Source of the DNA: Roseomonas sp.
GTDB taxonomy: Bacteria; Pseudomonadota; Alphaproteobacteria; Acetobacterales; Acetobacteraceae
Reading direction: 5' to 3'
Assembly (NCBI GenBank): GCA_020249435.1
Contig: JADCFQ010000009.1
Location: 16,233 to 80,232, forward strand
DNA: 64,000 nt
Positions 1 to 9,115 of the stretch are shown here, piece after piece. Position 1 is the stretch's first letter, and the number at the start of each line of letters is the position of its first letter. The translations under genes and the position numbers were made by a program. The notes beneath the pieces were generated by a model, which was not told where the DNA came from, searched no databases, and saw only the letters and a program-made list of their open reading frames with translations.

Positions 1-139
1 TGGTGGTGGATTTGCCGGCGCCATTGGGGCCGAGAAAGCCCACAACTTCCCCGCGATCCACCGTGAAGGATACATCATCAACAGCGGTGAAGGCGCCAAA
101 GCGCTTGGTCAGGCGCTCGATTTCGATCAGCGCGGCCAA
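1..139 (-). CDS. ABC transporter ATP-binding protein (N-terminal fragment, cut by window edge)
   Basis: This is the first ~46 codons of an ABC ATPase reading leftwards off the window. Visible residues include an A-loop-like start ([20 protein letters not shown]) and a Walker [11 protein letters not shown]. No ATG is in frame; a TTG at 139 gives [10 protein letters not shown] and is the likely start. The start lies about 100 bp downstream of the recG stop on the same strand. The style (short [10 protein letters not shown] opening, [15 protein letters not shown]) fits an ABC-2/gliding-type or LptB/CcmA-like exporter ATPase, but substrate cannot be told from this fragment. Confidence 0.85.
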   Translation of the reverse strand, partial: MAALIEIERLTKRFGAFTAVDDVSFTVDRGEVVGFLGPNGAGKSTT

Positions 140-241
140 AGCCTATCTCCCCTTATCCTTGCCTCAAACCATTTTTTCGTAAGTTTGCGCGCGGCGATTT
201 GACCCTTCCCGCGCTGCCTTGCAAGCCCCCGAAAGCCTGAC

Positions 242-2359
242 CTATCCGGCATCCAGCGGCGCCATGGAAAGATCATGGCCGAAAAGCCTGAGCAAAAGCC
301 GCGCCGCCTGGCCGCGTGGCGACGCCAGCGCCGCATCCCGCGTCAGCAGCGCTTCCGCATCGCGGTGCGCAATCTGGACATAGCGGGCGAATTGATCCGG
401 GTCTTCCCGCGCATCGAAAAGCCGTGCCCCTGGCAGCCCCGCCTGCCGCGCACCCAAGGCATCGCCGCCACCGCGAGATTTCAAATCCTCCTCGGCGATC
501 ACGAAGCCATCTTCCGTGTCGCGCAGCACCAGCAAGCGCCGCCTTTCGCCATCATTCAGACCCGGGGAATGCACCAAAAGGCAGGAAGAAGCCTCCTTCC
601 CCCGCCCAACACGGCCACGCAGCTGATGCAGCGCCGCCAGGCCAAAGCGTTCCGCCTGTTCAATCAGCATGATGGTCGCTTCCGGCACATCCACGCCGAC
701 TTCAATGACGGTGGTCGCCACCAGGATATTGGTTCGCCCGGCGGCGAAATCGCCCAAGGCGGCTTCACGTACCGCAACATCCTGCAAGCCATGGGCAAGG
801 CCAACACGGCCGGGGAAATGGGCGGAAAGCTCGGCAAAGCGGTCCTCGGCGGCGACACTGTCATCCTTCTCGCTGCCGGTAATGGCGCGCACCACCCAAT
901 AGGCGCGGGCGCCGCGCGCCACTGCCTCATGCAGACGGGCCAGAATATCGGGCAGGCGTTCCTGGCTGAGGATTCGCGTCGCGATGGGCTGGCGCCCGGC
1001 GGGTTTGCCCGCCATGCGGCTCACGGCCATTTCGCCCCATTGTGTAAGCAGCAAAGTGCGCGGAATGGGCGTTGCAGTCATCACCAGCATATCCGCGGCC
1101 TGGCCCTTTTCTGCCAGCAACAGGCGTTGCGCCACGCCAAAGCGGTGCTGTTCATCCACCACGGCCAGGCCCAAATCCTTGAAGGCGACCCCTTCCTGAA
1201 ACAGTGCATGGGTGCCAACCACGATGGGGAGTGTTCCATCCGCCAGCCCCTGCAATACGCGGCGCCTTTCCTTGCCCTTCACGCTGCCGGCCAGCAGCGC
1301 CACCGGCACGCCCGCCGCGCCGCAAAGCCGCTCAAAACTCCGCAAATGCTGCCGCGCGAGCAATTCCGTCGGCGCCATCAGCGCGGCCTGAGCGCCCGCT
1401 TCCACCGCGCGCAGCATGGCCATCAGCGCCACCAGCGTTTTGCCCGCGCCAACATCGCCTTGCAGCAGCCGGAGCATTCGCCGGGGGGCCGCGAGATCAG
1501 CATCTATCTCGGCCATGGCCTGAAGCTGGGAAGGCGTTGGCGCATGGCCAAAGGCGGCCAAGGCAGGGCCGCGCAGGCGTTCATTGCCCATCAGCGCGCG
1601 CCCCGGCCTTTCGCGCGACCGGCGCCGCACCAGGCCAAGGGCGATCTGGCCTGCCAGCAATTCATCATAGCCAAGCCGGCGGCGCGGCGCCTCGGCGCTT
1701 TGACCCTGCGGCGCATGCAGGGCGCGCAGGGCCTCGGCAAAACCAGGCCAGGATTCGCGCTTCAGCAGCGGGCCATCCACCCATTCCGGCAAATCGGGCA
1801 ACGCCTTCAGCGCCCCATCCAGCGCATCCGCCATATTCCGCCAGGAAAGCCCCGCCGTCAGTGGCCACATGGGCTGCCATAGCGGGATGCGGTGCGGCGG
1901 TTCCACCAGCGGGTCCGCCTCCAAATCCAATTGCCAGGCGCGCTGATACGCCTTGAGCCGCCCGGCCACGCGCCTTTCAGCACCTTGGGGGAAGGCGCGG
2001 CCCAGCGCCGTGCCCGCCCAGGTGGCGCGCGAGAAGGAAATCAGCGCCACCGGATCAGTCCCACACACCGCCGGTACCGTCCAGGGCCCGCGCCCGCCGC
2101 GCGCCGGGGCGCCGGTGATGCGAAGTTCAAGCGTCACTTCCTGGCCTTCGCTTGCCCCGGCCAGCCCGCGCAGCACCGGGCGATGCTGCACGCGTTCCGG
2201 CACATGCAGCAGCAAATCGAGCACGCGCCCGCCGCCCGCCGCGCGCGCCAGTAATTCTGGCTTGCGCAGCCCGGGTAGGCTTTCAATCGGCGCCAATAAC
2301 CGCGCGAGGGGGTCCTCGGCGGTCTCGGGCAGTTCGGGGCGGGCTGACAGGATTCCCAT
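242..2359 (-). CDS. recG: ATP-dependent DNA helicase RecG
   Basis: RecG is the superfamily-2 helicase that regresses stalled forks and processes Holliday junctions. The 705-aa length fits the family. It shows an N-terminal wedge/OB region (about 60-200), Walker A GDVGAGKT at 301-308, motif II DEQH at 402-405, motif III TATPIPRT, and motif VI QLRGRVGRGK. The C-terminal DLKSRGGGDALGARQAG corresponds to the conserved TRG region. ATG at 2359 leaves a 37-bp divergent gap to sdhE, so the two probably share a promoter region. Finding recG and mfd, two SF2 translocases acting on stalled replication or transcription, back to back is a chromosomal context, not a transfer sign. Codon use matches neighbours. 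Confidence 0.97.
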   Translation of the reverse strand: MGILSARPELPETAEDPLARLLAPIESLPGLRKPELLARAAGGGRVLDLLLHVPERVQHRPVLRGLAGASEGQEVTLELRITGAPARGGRGPWTVPAVCGTDPVALISFSRATWAGTALGRAFPQGAERRVAGRLKAYQRAWQLDLEADPLVEPPHRIPLWQPMWPLTAGLSWRNMADALDGALKALPDLPEWVDGPLLKRESWPGFAEALRALHAPQGQSAEAPRRRLGYDELLAGQIALGLVRRRSRERPGRALMGNERLRGPALAAFGHAPTPSQLQAMAEIDADLAAPRRMLRLLQGDVGAGKTLVALMAMLRAVEAGAQAALMAPTELLARQHLRSFERLCGAAGVPVALLAGSVKGKERRRVLQGLADGTLPIVVGTHALFQEGVAFKDLGLAVVDEQHRFGVAQRLLLAEKGQAADMLVMTATPIPRTLLLTQWGEMAVSRMAGKPAGRQPIATRILSQERLPDILARLHEAVARGARAYWVVRAITGSEKDDSVAAEDRFAELSAHFPGRVGLAHGLQDVAVREAALGDFAAGRTNILVATTVIEVGVDVPEATIMLIEQAERFGLAALHQLRGRVGRGKEASSCLLVHSPGLNDGERRRLLVLRDTEDGFVIAEEDLKSRGGGDALGARQAGLPGARLFDAREDPDQFARYVQIAHRDAEALLTRDAALASPRGQAARLLLRLFGHDLSMAPLDAG

Positions 2360-2396
2360 CCGCCTCTATATGCCAGCGCCTTGAGACTAGAGCGAT

Positions 2397-2669
2397 ATGT
2401 CAGACCCAACAGAACTTGATGCCCGGCGCCGCCGGCTTGTTTTTCGCGCCCAGCATCGCGGCACCAAGGAAACCGATATCCTGATCGGCGGCTTTGTCGC
2501 GCGCCATATCGCGAGCCTCACCGATGCCGATGTCGCGGCGCTCGAGGAGATTATGGAACTCTGGGATGTGGATTTGGCCGATTGGCTTTCTGGCCGCCGC
2601 CCGATTCCGCCCGAACATGACCACCCGCTCTTGCGCCGGATCATGGCGGAAGCCGGTGGCGGGCCATGA
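2397..2669 (+). CDS. sdhE: FAD assembly factor SdhE (succinate dehydrogenase assembly factor 2)
   Basis: A 90-aa protein of the SdhE/YgfY (Sdh5) family, which helps attach FAD covalently to the SdhA flavoprotein. The diagnostic RGxxExD motif is present as RGTKETDIL (residues 21-29), followed by the acidic helix EEIMELWDVDLADWLSGRRP typical of the family. Length is standard. Its stop overlaps the mfd start by 4 nt (ATGA at 2666-2669), so the two are translationally coupled. It diverges from recG. Confidence 0.93.
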   Translation: MSDPTELDARRRRLVFRAQHRGTKETDILIGGFVARHIASLTDADVAALEEIMELWDVDLADWLSGRRPIPPEHDHPLLRRIMAEAGGGP

Positions 2670-5600
2670 AGCCCGTCACCATCCATGGCGCGCCTGAGGG
2701 GTTCGATGCCCTGCTGGTGGCGCGTCGGCGGGCGGAGATTGAAGCCCCCATCGCCCATGTCTGCCGCGATGATGCGCGCATGGCCCGCATGGCAGAGGCT
2801 TTGGGCTTTTTCGCGCCTGAAATCGAGGTACTGCGTTTTCCCGCCTGGGATTGCCTGCCCTATGATCGCGTCTCCCCCAATCCGGAAATCATCGCCGAAC
2901 GTGTGGCGACGCTGATGCGCCTGTTGGAAGCGGGCAAGCGCCCGCGCGTGCTGCTCACCACCATCAATGCGCTGGTGCAGAAAGTGCCCTCCTCCAATGT
3001 GTTTGCCGGCGCGACGCTATCGCTTGCCAAGGGCGGGCGGGTTCAGCCGGAAAAGCTGACCGCCTTTCTGGAAGCCAATGGCTATCACCGCACCGGCACG
3101 GTTATGGAACATGGCGAATATGCCGTGCGCGGCGGCATTATTGATCTGTTCCCGGCGGGTGAGCCGGAACCCATTCGCCTCGATCTTTTTGGTGATGAGA
3201 TCGAAGATATGCGCCGTTTTGACACGGCCAGCCAACGCAGCGGCAAGGTTGTGCCCGCACTTTCACTTCGCCCGGTGGGTGAGGTGTTTTTGGATGAGGC
3301 GTCACGCGCGCGCTTCAGAAGCGGCTATCGCGATCTGTTCGGCGCAGCAGCAGCGGATGATCCGCTGTATGGTGCGATCAGCGCCGGGCGGCGCTATCCC
3401 GGCATGGAACATTGGGCCGGCCTGTTCCATGAAACCATGGTGCCGCTACTGGAGTATTTGCCCGGCGCCGAAATCAGCTTCGACCACCAGGCCGAGGAAG
3501 TGCTGAAGGCGCGGCTTGAGATGATCACCGATCATTACGAAGCGCGCCGCGTACCCTCCCGCATTGGTGAGGGCGATGTGCCCTATCGCCCCGCGCCGCC
3601 TGCAACGCTTTATCTGGATGAGGCAGGCTGGGCAGCGATGCTGGCCGATTGCCGCGTGCTGCGTTTTTCACCCTTCGCGGTGCCGGATGGCATTGCCGCG
3701 GGCGGGCGCCCCGGCCCGCTTTTCGCCGAAGCACGCAGCGCGGGTGAGAATGTTTTTGCGGCCTATGCCGCCATGGTGCAGGGCGAAGCCAAGGCCAAGC
3801 GCCGGCCCATCCTCGCGGCCTGGTCGCGTGGTTCTCGTGAAAGACTTGGCAATCTGCTGCGCGAAAATGGTGTGCGTGCGGAGGCCGCTGAGGATTGGAA
3901 AGCCGCGCGCGCGCTGCCGCCTGATGTTGTCGCCCTTGTGGTGATGGGGATTGAACGCGGCTTTATCGCGGAAGGCATCGCTGTGACGGCCGAGCAGGAT
4001 TTGCTCGGCGAACGCATCGCCCGCCCGCCCCGTCGCCGCCGTCGCGCTGATCAATTCATCGCGGATGCGACCGAAATCGCCGAGGGTGATTTGGTGGTGC
4101 ATCAGGATCACGGCATTGGCCGGTATGAGGGCCTGGTCACCATCGAAGTATCAGGCGCGCCGCATGATTGCCTGAAGCTGATTTATGATGGTGGCGACAG
4201 GCTTTTTGTGCCAGTCGAGAATATCGAAATTCTCTCCCGCTTCGGCTCCGAAGGCACTGGCGTTGCGCTGGATAAGTTGGGCGGGGTTTCCTGGCAGAAT
4301 CGCAAGGCCAAGGCGAAGTCGCGCATTCGCGACATGGCCGCAGAGCTGATCCGCACCGCGGCCATGCGGCGGATGAAGGATGGCACGCTGGCGACCCCGC
4401 CTGAGGGCATGTGGGATGAGTTTTGTGCCCGCTTCCCCTTTGCCGAGACGGAAGATCAATCCCGCGCCATTGCCGATGTGCTGGAAGACCTTTCCGCCGG
4501 CCGGCCGATGGATCGGCTGATTTGCGGTGATGTTGGTTTTGGCAAAACGGAAATCGCTTTGCGTGCCGCCTTTGTAGTTGCGATGTCTGGCGCGCAGGTG
4601 GCGGTGGTGGTGCCGACCACGTTGCTCGCGCGGCAGCATCATCACGTGTTCCTGAAGCGCTTTGAAGGCTTCCCGCTGCGCATTGCGCAACTCTCGCGCC
4701 TCGTCACCGCCAAGGAAGCGGCAGAAGTGCGGGAAGGCATGAAGCGCGGCGATATCAATATCGTCATCGGCACCCATGCGTTGTTGGCCAAGGGCATAGA
4801 ATTTGCCGATCTCGGCCTACTGGTGGTGGATGAGGAACAGCATTTCGGCGTGCGCCACAAGGAAGCTTTGAAGGCGCTGAAAGCCGATGTGCATGTGCTG
4901 ACCCTGACCGCGACCCCCATTCCGCGCACGTTGCAATTGGCGCTAACGGGCGTGCGCGAAATGAGCGTGATCGCAACGCCGCCCGTGGATCGGCTGGCGG
5001 TGCGCACCTTCATCATGCCCTGGGACCCGGTGGTGCTGCGGGAGGCCATTCAGCGCGAACGCTTCCGGGGCGGGCAGATTTTCTGCGTGGTGCCGCGCAT
5101 TGAAGACATGGCGAAGCTCGCGGAACGGCTGACCGAGATTGTGCCGGAAGCGCGCATGATCCAGGCGCATGGCCGCATGACGCCGACCGAACTTGAACGC
5201 GTCATGACCGAATTCGGCGATGGCAAGCATGATATTCTGCTGTCCACCAATATTGTTGAAAGCGGCCTGGATATGCCGGCGGTGAATACGCTGATCATCC
5301 ATCGCGCCGATATGTTTGGCCTCGCACAGCTATATCAGCTGCGCGGGCGTGTCGGGCGCGGCAAGCTGCGCGGTTATGCCTATTTGACCTGGCCGGAAGC
5401 GCATCGGCTTTCGGCGGCGGCGGAAAAGCGGCTGGAAGTGATGCAGACGCTGGATAATCTAGGCGCTGGCTTCACCTTGGCATCACATGATTTGGATATT
5501 CGCGGCGCCGGTAACCTTTTGGGTGAGGAACAATCCGGCCAAATCCGCGAAGTTGGCATCGAACTTTACCAGCAAATGCTGGAAGAGGCGGTCGCCGATA

Positions 5601-6097
5601 TCAAGGCCGGCGCTGAGGGCGCAGAGAGTGAGCGGGAATGGACACCGCAGATCAATCTTGGCCTGCCGGTACTGATCCCGGAAAACTACGTCACTGATCT
5701 GCCCGTGCGGCTTGGGCTTTATCGGCGGATCGGGGGTCTCGCGACGGATGGCGAGAATGACGCCATGGCGGCGGAATTGGCTGACCGCTTCGGCCCCCTG
5801 CCGGCTGAGGTTGAGAACCTGCTGCAAGTGGTCGCGATCAAGCGGCTCTGTCGGCAGGCAGGGGTGGAGAAGCTGGATGCCGGGCCAAAGGGGCTGGTGC
5901 TGAGCTTCCGGGGGCAGAATTTCGCCAATCCGGGCGGGCTGATTACCTGGATTCAGGGGCAGAAGGGGGCGGTGAAGCTCCGCCCCGATGCCAAGCTTGC
6001 CTTGATCCGCGATATGGACCTGGCCGAGCGCGTGCGCCGCGCGCGGGATTTGCTGCGCGTGCTGGCGCGGCTGGCTGGGGAAGCAAAGCGCGTTTGA
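2666..6097 (+). CDS. mfd: Transcription-repair coupling factor Mfd
   Basis: Mfd removes RNA polymerase stalled at lesions and recruits UvrA. The 1143-aa protein has the UvrB-homology N-terminus (FPAWDCLPYDRVSPNPEIIA near residues 65-85), the RNAP-interacting CarD-like domain (DLVVHQDHGIGRYEGL, near 475-490), Walker A GDVGFGKT at about 621-628, motif II DEEQHFG near 720, QLRGRVGRG, and the C-terminal TRCF domain. Length and domain order are complete. The start ATG overlaps the sdhE stop (ATGA). A tRNA gene follows 35 bp downstream. Confidence 0.98.
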   Translation: MKPVTIHGAPEGFDALLVARRRAEIEAPIAHVCRDDARMARMAEALGFFAPEIEVLRFPAWDCLPYDRVSPNPEIIAERVATLMRLLEAGKRPRVLLTTINALVQKVPSSNVFAGATLSLAKGGRVQPEKLTAFLEANGYHRTGTVMEHGEYAVRGGIIDLFPAGEPEPIRLDLFGDEIEDMRRFDTASQRSGKVVPALSLRPVGEVFLDEASRARFRSGYRDLFGAAAADDPLYGAISAGRRYPGMEHWAGLFHETMVPLLEYLPGAEISFDHQAEEVLKARLEMITDHYEARRVPSRIGEGDVPYRPAPPATLYLDEAGWAAMLADCRVLRFSPFAVPDGIAAGGRPGPLFAEARSAGENVFAAYAAMVQGEAKAKRRPILAAWSRGSRERLGNLLRENGVRAEAAEDWKAARALPPDVVALVVMGIERGFIAEGIAVTAEQDLLGERIARPPRRRRRADQFIADATEIAEGDLVVHQDHGIGRYEGLVTIEVSGAPHDCLKLIYDGGDRLFVPVENIEILSRFGSEGTGVALDKLGGVSWQNRKAKAKSRIRDMAAELIRTAAMRRMKDGTLATPPEGMWDEFCARFPFAETEDQSRAIADVLEDLSAGRPMDRLICGDVGFGKTEIALRAAFVVAMSGAQVAVVVPTTLLARQHHHVFLKRFEGFPLRIAQLSRLVTAKEAAEVREGMKRGDINIVIGTHALLAKGIEFADLGLLVVDEEQHFGVRHKEALKALKADVHVLTLTATPIPRTLQLALTGVREMSVIATPPVDRLAVRTFIMPWDPVVLREAIQRERFRGGQIFCVVPRIEDMAKLAERLTEIVPEARMIQAHGRMTPTELERVMTEFGDGKHDILLSTNIVESGLDMPAVNTLIIHRADMFGLAQLYQLRGRVGRGKLRGYAYLTWPEAHRLSAAAEKRLEVMQTLDNLGAGFTLASHDLDIRGAGNLLGEEQSGQIREVGIELYQQMLEEAVADIKAGAEGAESEREWTPQINLGLPVLIPENYVTDLPVRLGLYRRIGGLATDGENDAMAAELADRFGPLPAEVENLLQVVAIKRLCRQAGVEKLDAGPKGLVLSFRGQNFANPGGLITWIQGQKGAVKLRPDAKLALIRDMDLAERVRRARDLLRVLARLAGEAKRV

Positions 6098-6132
6098 TTT
6101 CCCCGGCCTTGCGGCGCTATCACGGTAGTGCT

Positions 6133-6205
6133 GGGCCTGTAGCTCAATGGTCAGAGCGGACCGCTCATAACGGTTTGGTTGCAGGTTCGAGTCCTGCCGG
6201 GCCCA
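6133..6205 (+). tRNA. tRNA with CAT anticodon (tRNA-Ile2 or elongator tRNA-Met)
   Basis: A 73-nt cloverleaf: acceptor GGGCCTG pairing CGGGCCC (one U-G), D arm GCTC/GAGC, anticodon stem GACCG/CGGTT with loop CTCATAA, and T arm GCAGG-TTCGAGT-CCTGC with discriminator A. Anticodon CAT excludes all but Met and lysidine-modified Ile. The absence of the initiator features (C1-A72 mismatch, GGG/CCC anticodon stem) rules out fMet. The GGGCCTG acceptor resembles alphaproteobacterial tRNA-Ile(CAT). CCA is not encoded. Confidence 0.93.
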
Positions 6206-6231
6206 TTTTTCGCCCGTAACCGGGCGAAAAA
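6206..6231 (+). terminator. Rho-independent-type terminator after the CAT tRNA
   Basis: A perfect inverted repeat starts right at the tRNA 3' end: TTTTTCGCCCG, loop TAAC, CGGGCGAAAAA. The flanking A/T runs make it symmetrical. The downstream T tract is absent on the + strand, so it may serve as terminator plus 3' processing signal. A second hairpin (GGCAGCC-AAA-GGCTGCC) follows at 6245-6261. Confidence 0.55.
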
Positions 6232-6350
6232 TCCCCCGGAGGGTGGCAGCCAAAGGCTGCCAAGTTGAACCCTCGCGCGGCACTGCCGTGCAAGCATGGG
6301 GATTTTGTGAGTCCCGAGACAATCAGCTTTATCGGGGGTTTCCGAGACCC

Positions 6351-6428
<78 letters not shown>

Positions 6429-6523
6429 AACGCGCGCAACCTATGAGGAGCCGTGCCGCGGGGCAAGCCTTATTGGCGCCATCGCCGCATTTTTCGTCAA
6501 AAGGTAAGGCGCCAGCAGCGTCG

Positions 6524-6922
6524 CTACAGCTTGCCCTGTTCCTTCAGCACTTCCTCTGCCACGCGCAGCGCATCAATCGCCGCCGGAAAGCCGCAATAGG
6601 CCACGGCATGGGTGAAAATCTCGGAGATTTCCTCAGCCGTGCAGCCATTATTCAGCGCCGCCACCAGATGGATGCGCAGCTCATGCGGGCGATTAAGCGC
6701 ACAGATCATCGCAAGCGTGATCAGGCTGCGTTCCCGCCGATCCAGCCCCGGCCTTTGCCATAGCGTTGCATAGGCGAATTCTTCCGACAGACGGCGCACC
6801 GCCGCGTTGAAGGGATTGGTGCCGGCATCGCGCTTTTCCATGTAAGCGCGGCCCAGCACTTCCCACATTACCGCGCGGCCTTCGGCGCGCAGCGCATCAT
6901 GGGCTTCCTGTTGATCCATCAT
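6524..6922 (-). CDS. Carboxymuconolactone decarboxylase (CMD) family protein
   Basis: A 132-aa single-domain CMD/AhpD-fold protein related to gamma-carboxymuconolactone decarboxylase (PcaC). Family hallmarks are the core helices DRRERSLITLAMICALNRPHEL (about 61-82) and the C-terminal CTAEEISEIFTHAVAYCGFP (about 94-113), which has one cysteine rather than the CxxC of AhpD peroxidases, so a decarboxylase/lactonase-like role is more likely than peroxidase. It begins 24 nt after the MBL hydrolase upstream on the same strand, suggesting one transcript. The true substrate is not evident. Confidence 0.85.
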   Translation of the reverse strand: MMDQQEAHDALRAEGRAVMWEVLGRAYMEKRDAGTNPFNAAVRRLSEEFAYATLWQRPGLDRRERSLITLAMICALNRPHELRIHLVAALNNGCTAEEISEIFTHAVAYCGFPAAIDALRVAEEVLKEQGKL

Positions 6923-6946
6923 CTTATCCTTTCGGGTAATATTTTT

Positions 6947-7717
6947 TCAGGTGGTAGGCTGCGCGAGGGAGAACATCGTCGTGTCCTGCAAATCCTTGCC
7001 GAACCAGGAACGTATGCCGGCGCTGTGGCTGGAAAGCGCGCGCGGCACGCCATTTTCCACCATCACCGGCACATCATGGCCGGGGATCAAGACGCAACCC
7101 GGATGGGTGCGGCAAATCTCCCAGACCATTTCAATTGTCGCGCGGCTGACGGCAGGGTCATAGGTCATATCCGTGGTCCGCGTGGTGAGTTCCACACGGT
7201 TCTTCACCGCATCCTGCAAAAGCACAATGGCTTGCGGCGCACCTTCAATCAGGAACAGCAAATGGCCGGGCGTATGACCGGGCGAAAGATGCGCGGTAAT
7301 ACCGGGCAGCACTTCCTGCCCATCATCCATCAATTGCATGGTGGGCCAACGGCTGAGCGCTTCCACCGCATGTTCCGGCACGGCGGTCTCACCCCAGCCC
7401 ACACCCAGCGCCCAGGCCAATTCCTTGCGCCCGACATGAATCCGCGCATCGCGAAACATCGGCCAATTCACCACATGATCATGATGCAAATGGCTGACGA
7501 GCAGATCGGTCACATCGGATAGTTTCACGCCCTGCTTGCCAAGCGCCTCGACCAAGGGCTTGCGCATGCCATAGCCGCCACCATCCAGCACCACGATCCG
7601 GCCATGGCCGCGCAGCAGGGCAACCGTGCTCCAGCCGAGGCCGCCATGCTGGGTGGATTTCCCGGGATAGCCCTGGATCAGCACATCAATCCGCCAATCG
7701 CCGCTGTTGAATTGCAT
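6947..7717 (-). CDS. MBL-fold metallohydrolase (lactonase-like)
   Basis: A 256-aa metallo-beta-lactamase-fold hydrolase. It shows the zinc motif HLHHDH at residues 76-81, H148 in SPGHTPGH, bridging D169, and H214 in IPGHD, a complete set resembling N-acyl-homoserine lactonases and related lactonases/hydrolases. I chose ATG 7717 (MQFNSGD) over upstream in-frame ATGs at 7735 and 7756 because GGAGGG lies 7 nt before it. No signal peptide is visible, so it is cytoplasmic. It is followed closely by the CMD gene; the pair may degrade a lactone or aromatic metabolite (inference). Confidence 0.85.
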   Translation of the reverse strand: MQFNSGDWRIDVLIQGYPGKSTQHGGLGWSTVALLRGHGRIVVLDGGGYGMRKPLVEALGKQGVKLSDVTDLLVSHLHHDHVVNWPMFRDARIHVGRKELAWALGVGWGETAVPEHAVEALSRWPTMQLMDDGQEVLPGITAHLSPGHTPGHLLFLIEGAPQAIVLLQDAVKNRVELTTRTTDMTYDPAVSRATIEMVWEICRTHPGCVLIPGHDVPVMVENGVPRALSSHSAGIRSWFGKDLQDTTMFSLAQPTT

Positions 7718-7777
7718 GGCGCTTCCCTCCGACATCGCGAAGGCTACCATCCCCAAAGAATGCGCTTTGGTCCAGCC

Positions 7778-9115
7778 CTATCCCGGCACCCTGATCCGCG
7801 CCCGCAGCCCGCCCAGGGGGCTATCTTCCAGAAACACATCCCCGCCATGCGCGCGGGCAATATCGCGCGCAATCGCAAGGCCCAACCCCGTGCCACTCCC
7901 TGAAAGCGAGGTGAAAGGCTTGAAGGCGTCTTCACGCGATGCCGCCGGAATGCCCGGCCCATCATCATCAATCGCAATATCCGCCCATATGCCATTTTGG
8001 CCGCGCGGCTGTTTCATCAGGGTCACGGTTACGCGCGCGGCATGCTTGCGCGCATTATGCAGCAGATTGCCAAAACACCGCCGCATCGCACCGGCACGAA
8101 GTTCCATCAGGAGCGATTCCGGCCCCGCAAAAGGTATCGGCGCGCCGCCACGCGCCTGTTGCGCAACAACACCGCGCAGCAAGGCGGCAAGATCGGTTTC
8201 TTCAGGTTGCTCCATGCCCTCACCACGCGCAAAGGCAAGGTAGACGCTGATCAGCCGATCCATTTCCTCAACATCTTCCGTCATGGCCGCAGCATCTTCC
8301 CGCGCGGCTTCCGGCAACATTGCAAGCCCGAGCCTCAGTCGCGTGAGTGGCGTGCGCAAATCATGGCTGATGCCAGCCAGCATTTCCGTCCGGCTATCCA
8401 CAAAACGGCTTATGCGTTCTTCCATGCGGTTGAAGGCCGTGGCCGCCTGCCGCACTTCAGCGGCACCTTCGGGCTTCATCGGCCCCACCGTGCGGCCCAT
8501 GCCGAAAGCCTCGGCAGCAGCAGAAATCTTGCGTAGAGCGCGCACCTGGTTGCGCATGAAAATCGCCGCGACGAGAAACAGCAGCAGCGACGATCCCACC
8601 AGCCAAATCACGAAAAGATAAATCGTGCCGCTGAACAGCCGCTTGCGGGCCACTTCCACATGCAAAACACCATCAGCCATTTGTACGCGAATGATGACGC
8701 TGCGCGGGTCGCTTTGCCAATCCGCATCAAAGGGCAAGCGCACGCGTTCCTGCATCGCGGCCGCCAAATCTTCTTCCAATGGCAACCATGGCATGGCGGC
8801 AGGCCGCGCCCCCGTCACCGCAAGCCGCGCCCCCGCTTCATAGGCAAGAGACAAATCGAGCCGCCACGCAGCTTCACGGAAAATCCAGCTGCGATCCTCG
8901 GCTTCCTTTTCGCGTTCCAATAGGCCGACCACCATCGCGATATCGCCCGCAACACCCGCCGCCAGGCGACGCGAAATCACATCCAAATGGCTGCCATAGA
9001 AAAGCTGCAAGGCAATCGCTTGCAGGATCACCAGCGGCACCAGAATGATCAGCAGTGCACGACCCAAAAGCCCGCGCGGCACCAGCCGCCGCAAGCCCCG
9101 GTCAAGCGGAGTCAC
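7778..9115 (-). CDS. EnvZ-type sensor histidine kinase
   Basis: A 445-aa membrane histidine kinase. TM1 is about 17-39, followed by a periplasmic sensor segment (40-160), TM2 about 163-187, HAMP about 188-240, and HisKA with the phospho-acceptor H251 in AGISHDLRTPLTRLRL. The HATPase_c region has N box LLHNARKHA, G1 DDDGPGIP and G2 GTGLGLAIARDIARAHGG. It overlaps the response regulator by 4 nt (ATGA at 9112-9115) and is the last gene of a MarR-OmpR-kinase operon. The sensed signal is unknown. Confidence 0.93.
   Translation of the reverse strand: MTPLDRGLRRLVPRGLLGRALLIILVPLVILQAIALQLFYGSHLDVISRRLAAGVAGDIAMVVGLLEREKEAEDRSWIFREAAWRLDLSLAYEAGARLAVTGARPAAMPWLPLEEDLAAAMQERVRLPFDADWQSDPRSVIIRVQMADGVLHVEVARKRLFSGTIYLFVIWLVGSSLLLFLVAAIFMRNQVRALRKISAAAEAFGMGRTVGPMKPEGAAEVRQAATAFNRMEERISRFVDSRTEMLAGISHDLRTPLTRLRLGLAMLPEAAREDAAAMTEDVEEMDRLISVYLAFARGEGMEQPEETDLAALLRGVVAQQARGGAPIPFAGPESLLMELRAGAMRRCFGNLLHNARKHAARVTVTLMKQPRGQNGIWADIAIDDDGPGIPAASREDAFKPFTSLSGSGTGLGLAIARDIARAHGGDVFLEDSPLGGLRARIRVPG

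Noticed and set aside
275..1882. Plus-strand open frame opposite recG
   Set aside because: Shadow of recG in GC-rich DNA; no recognisable domain or initiation signal.
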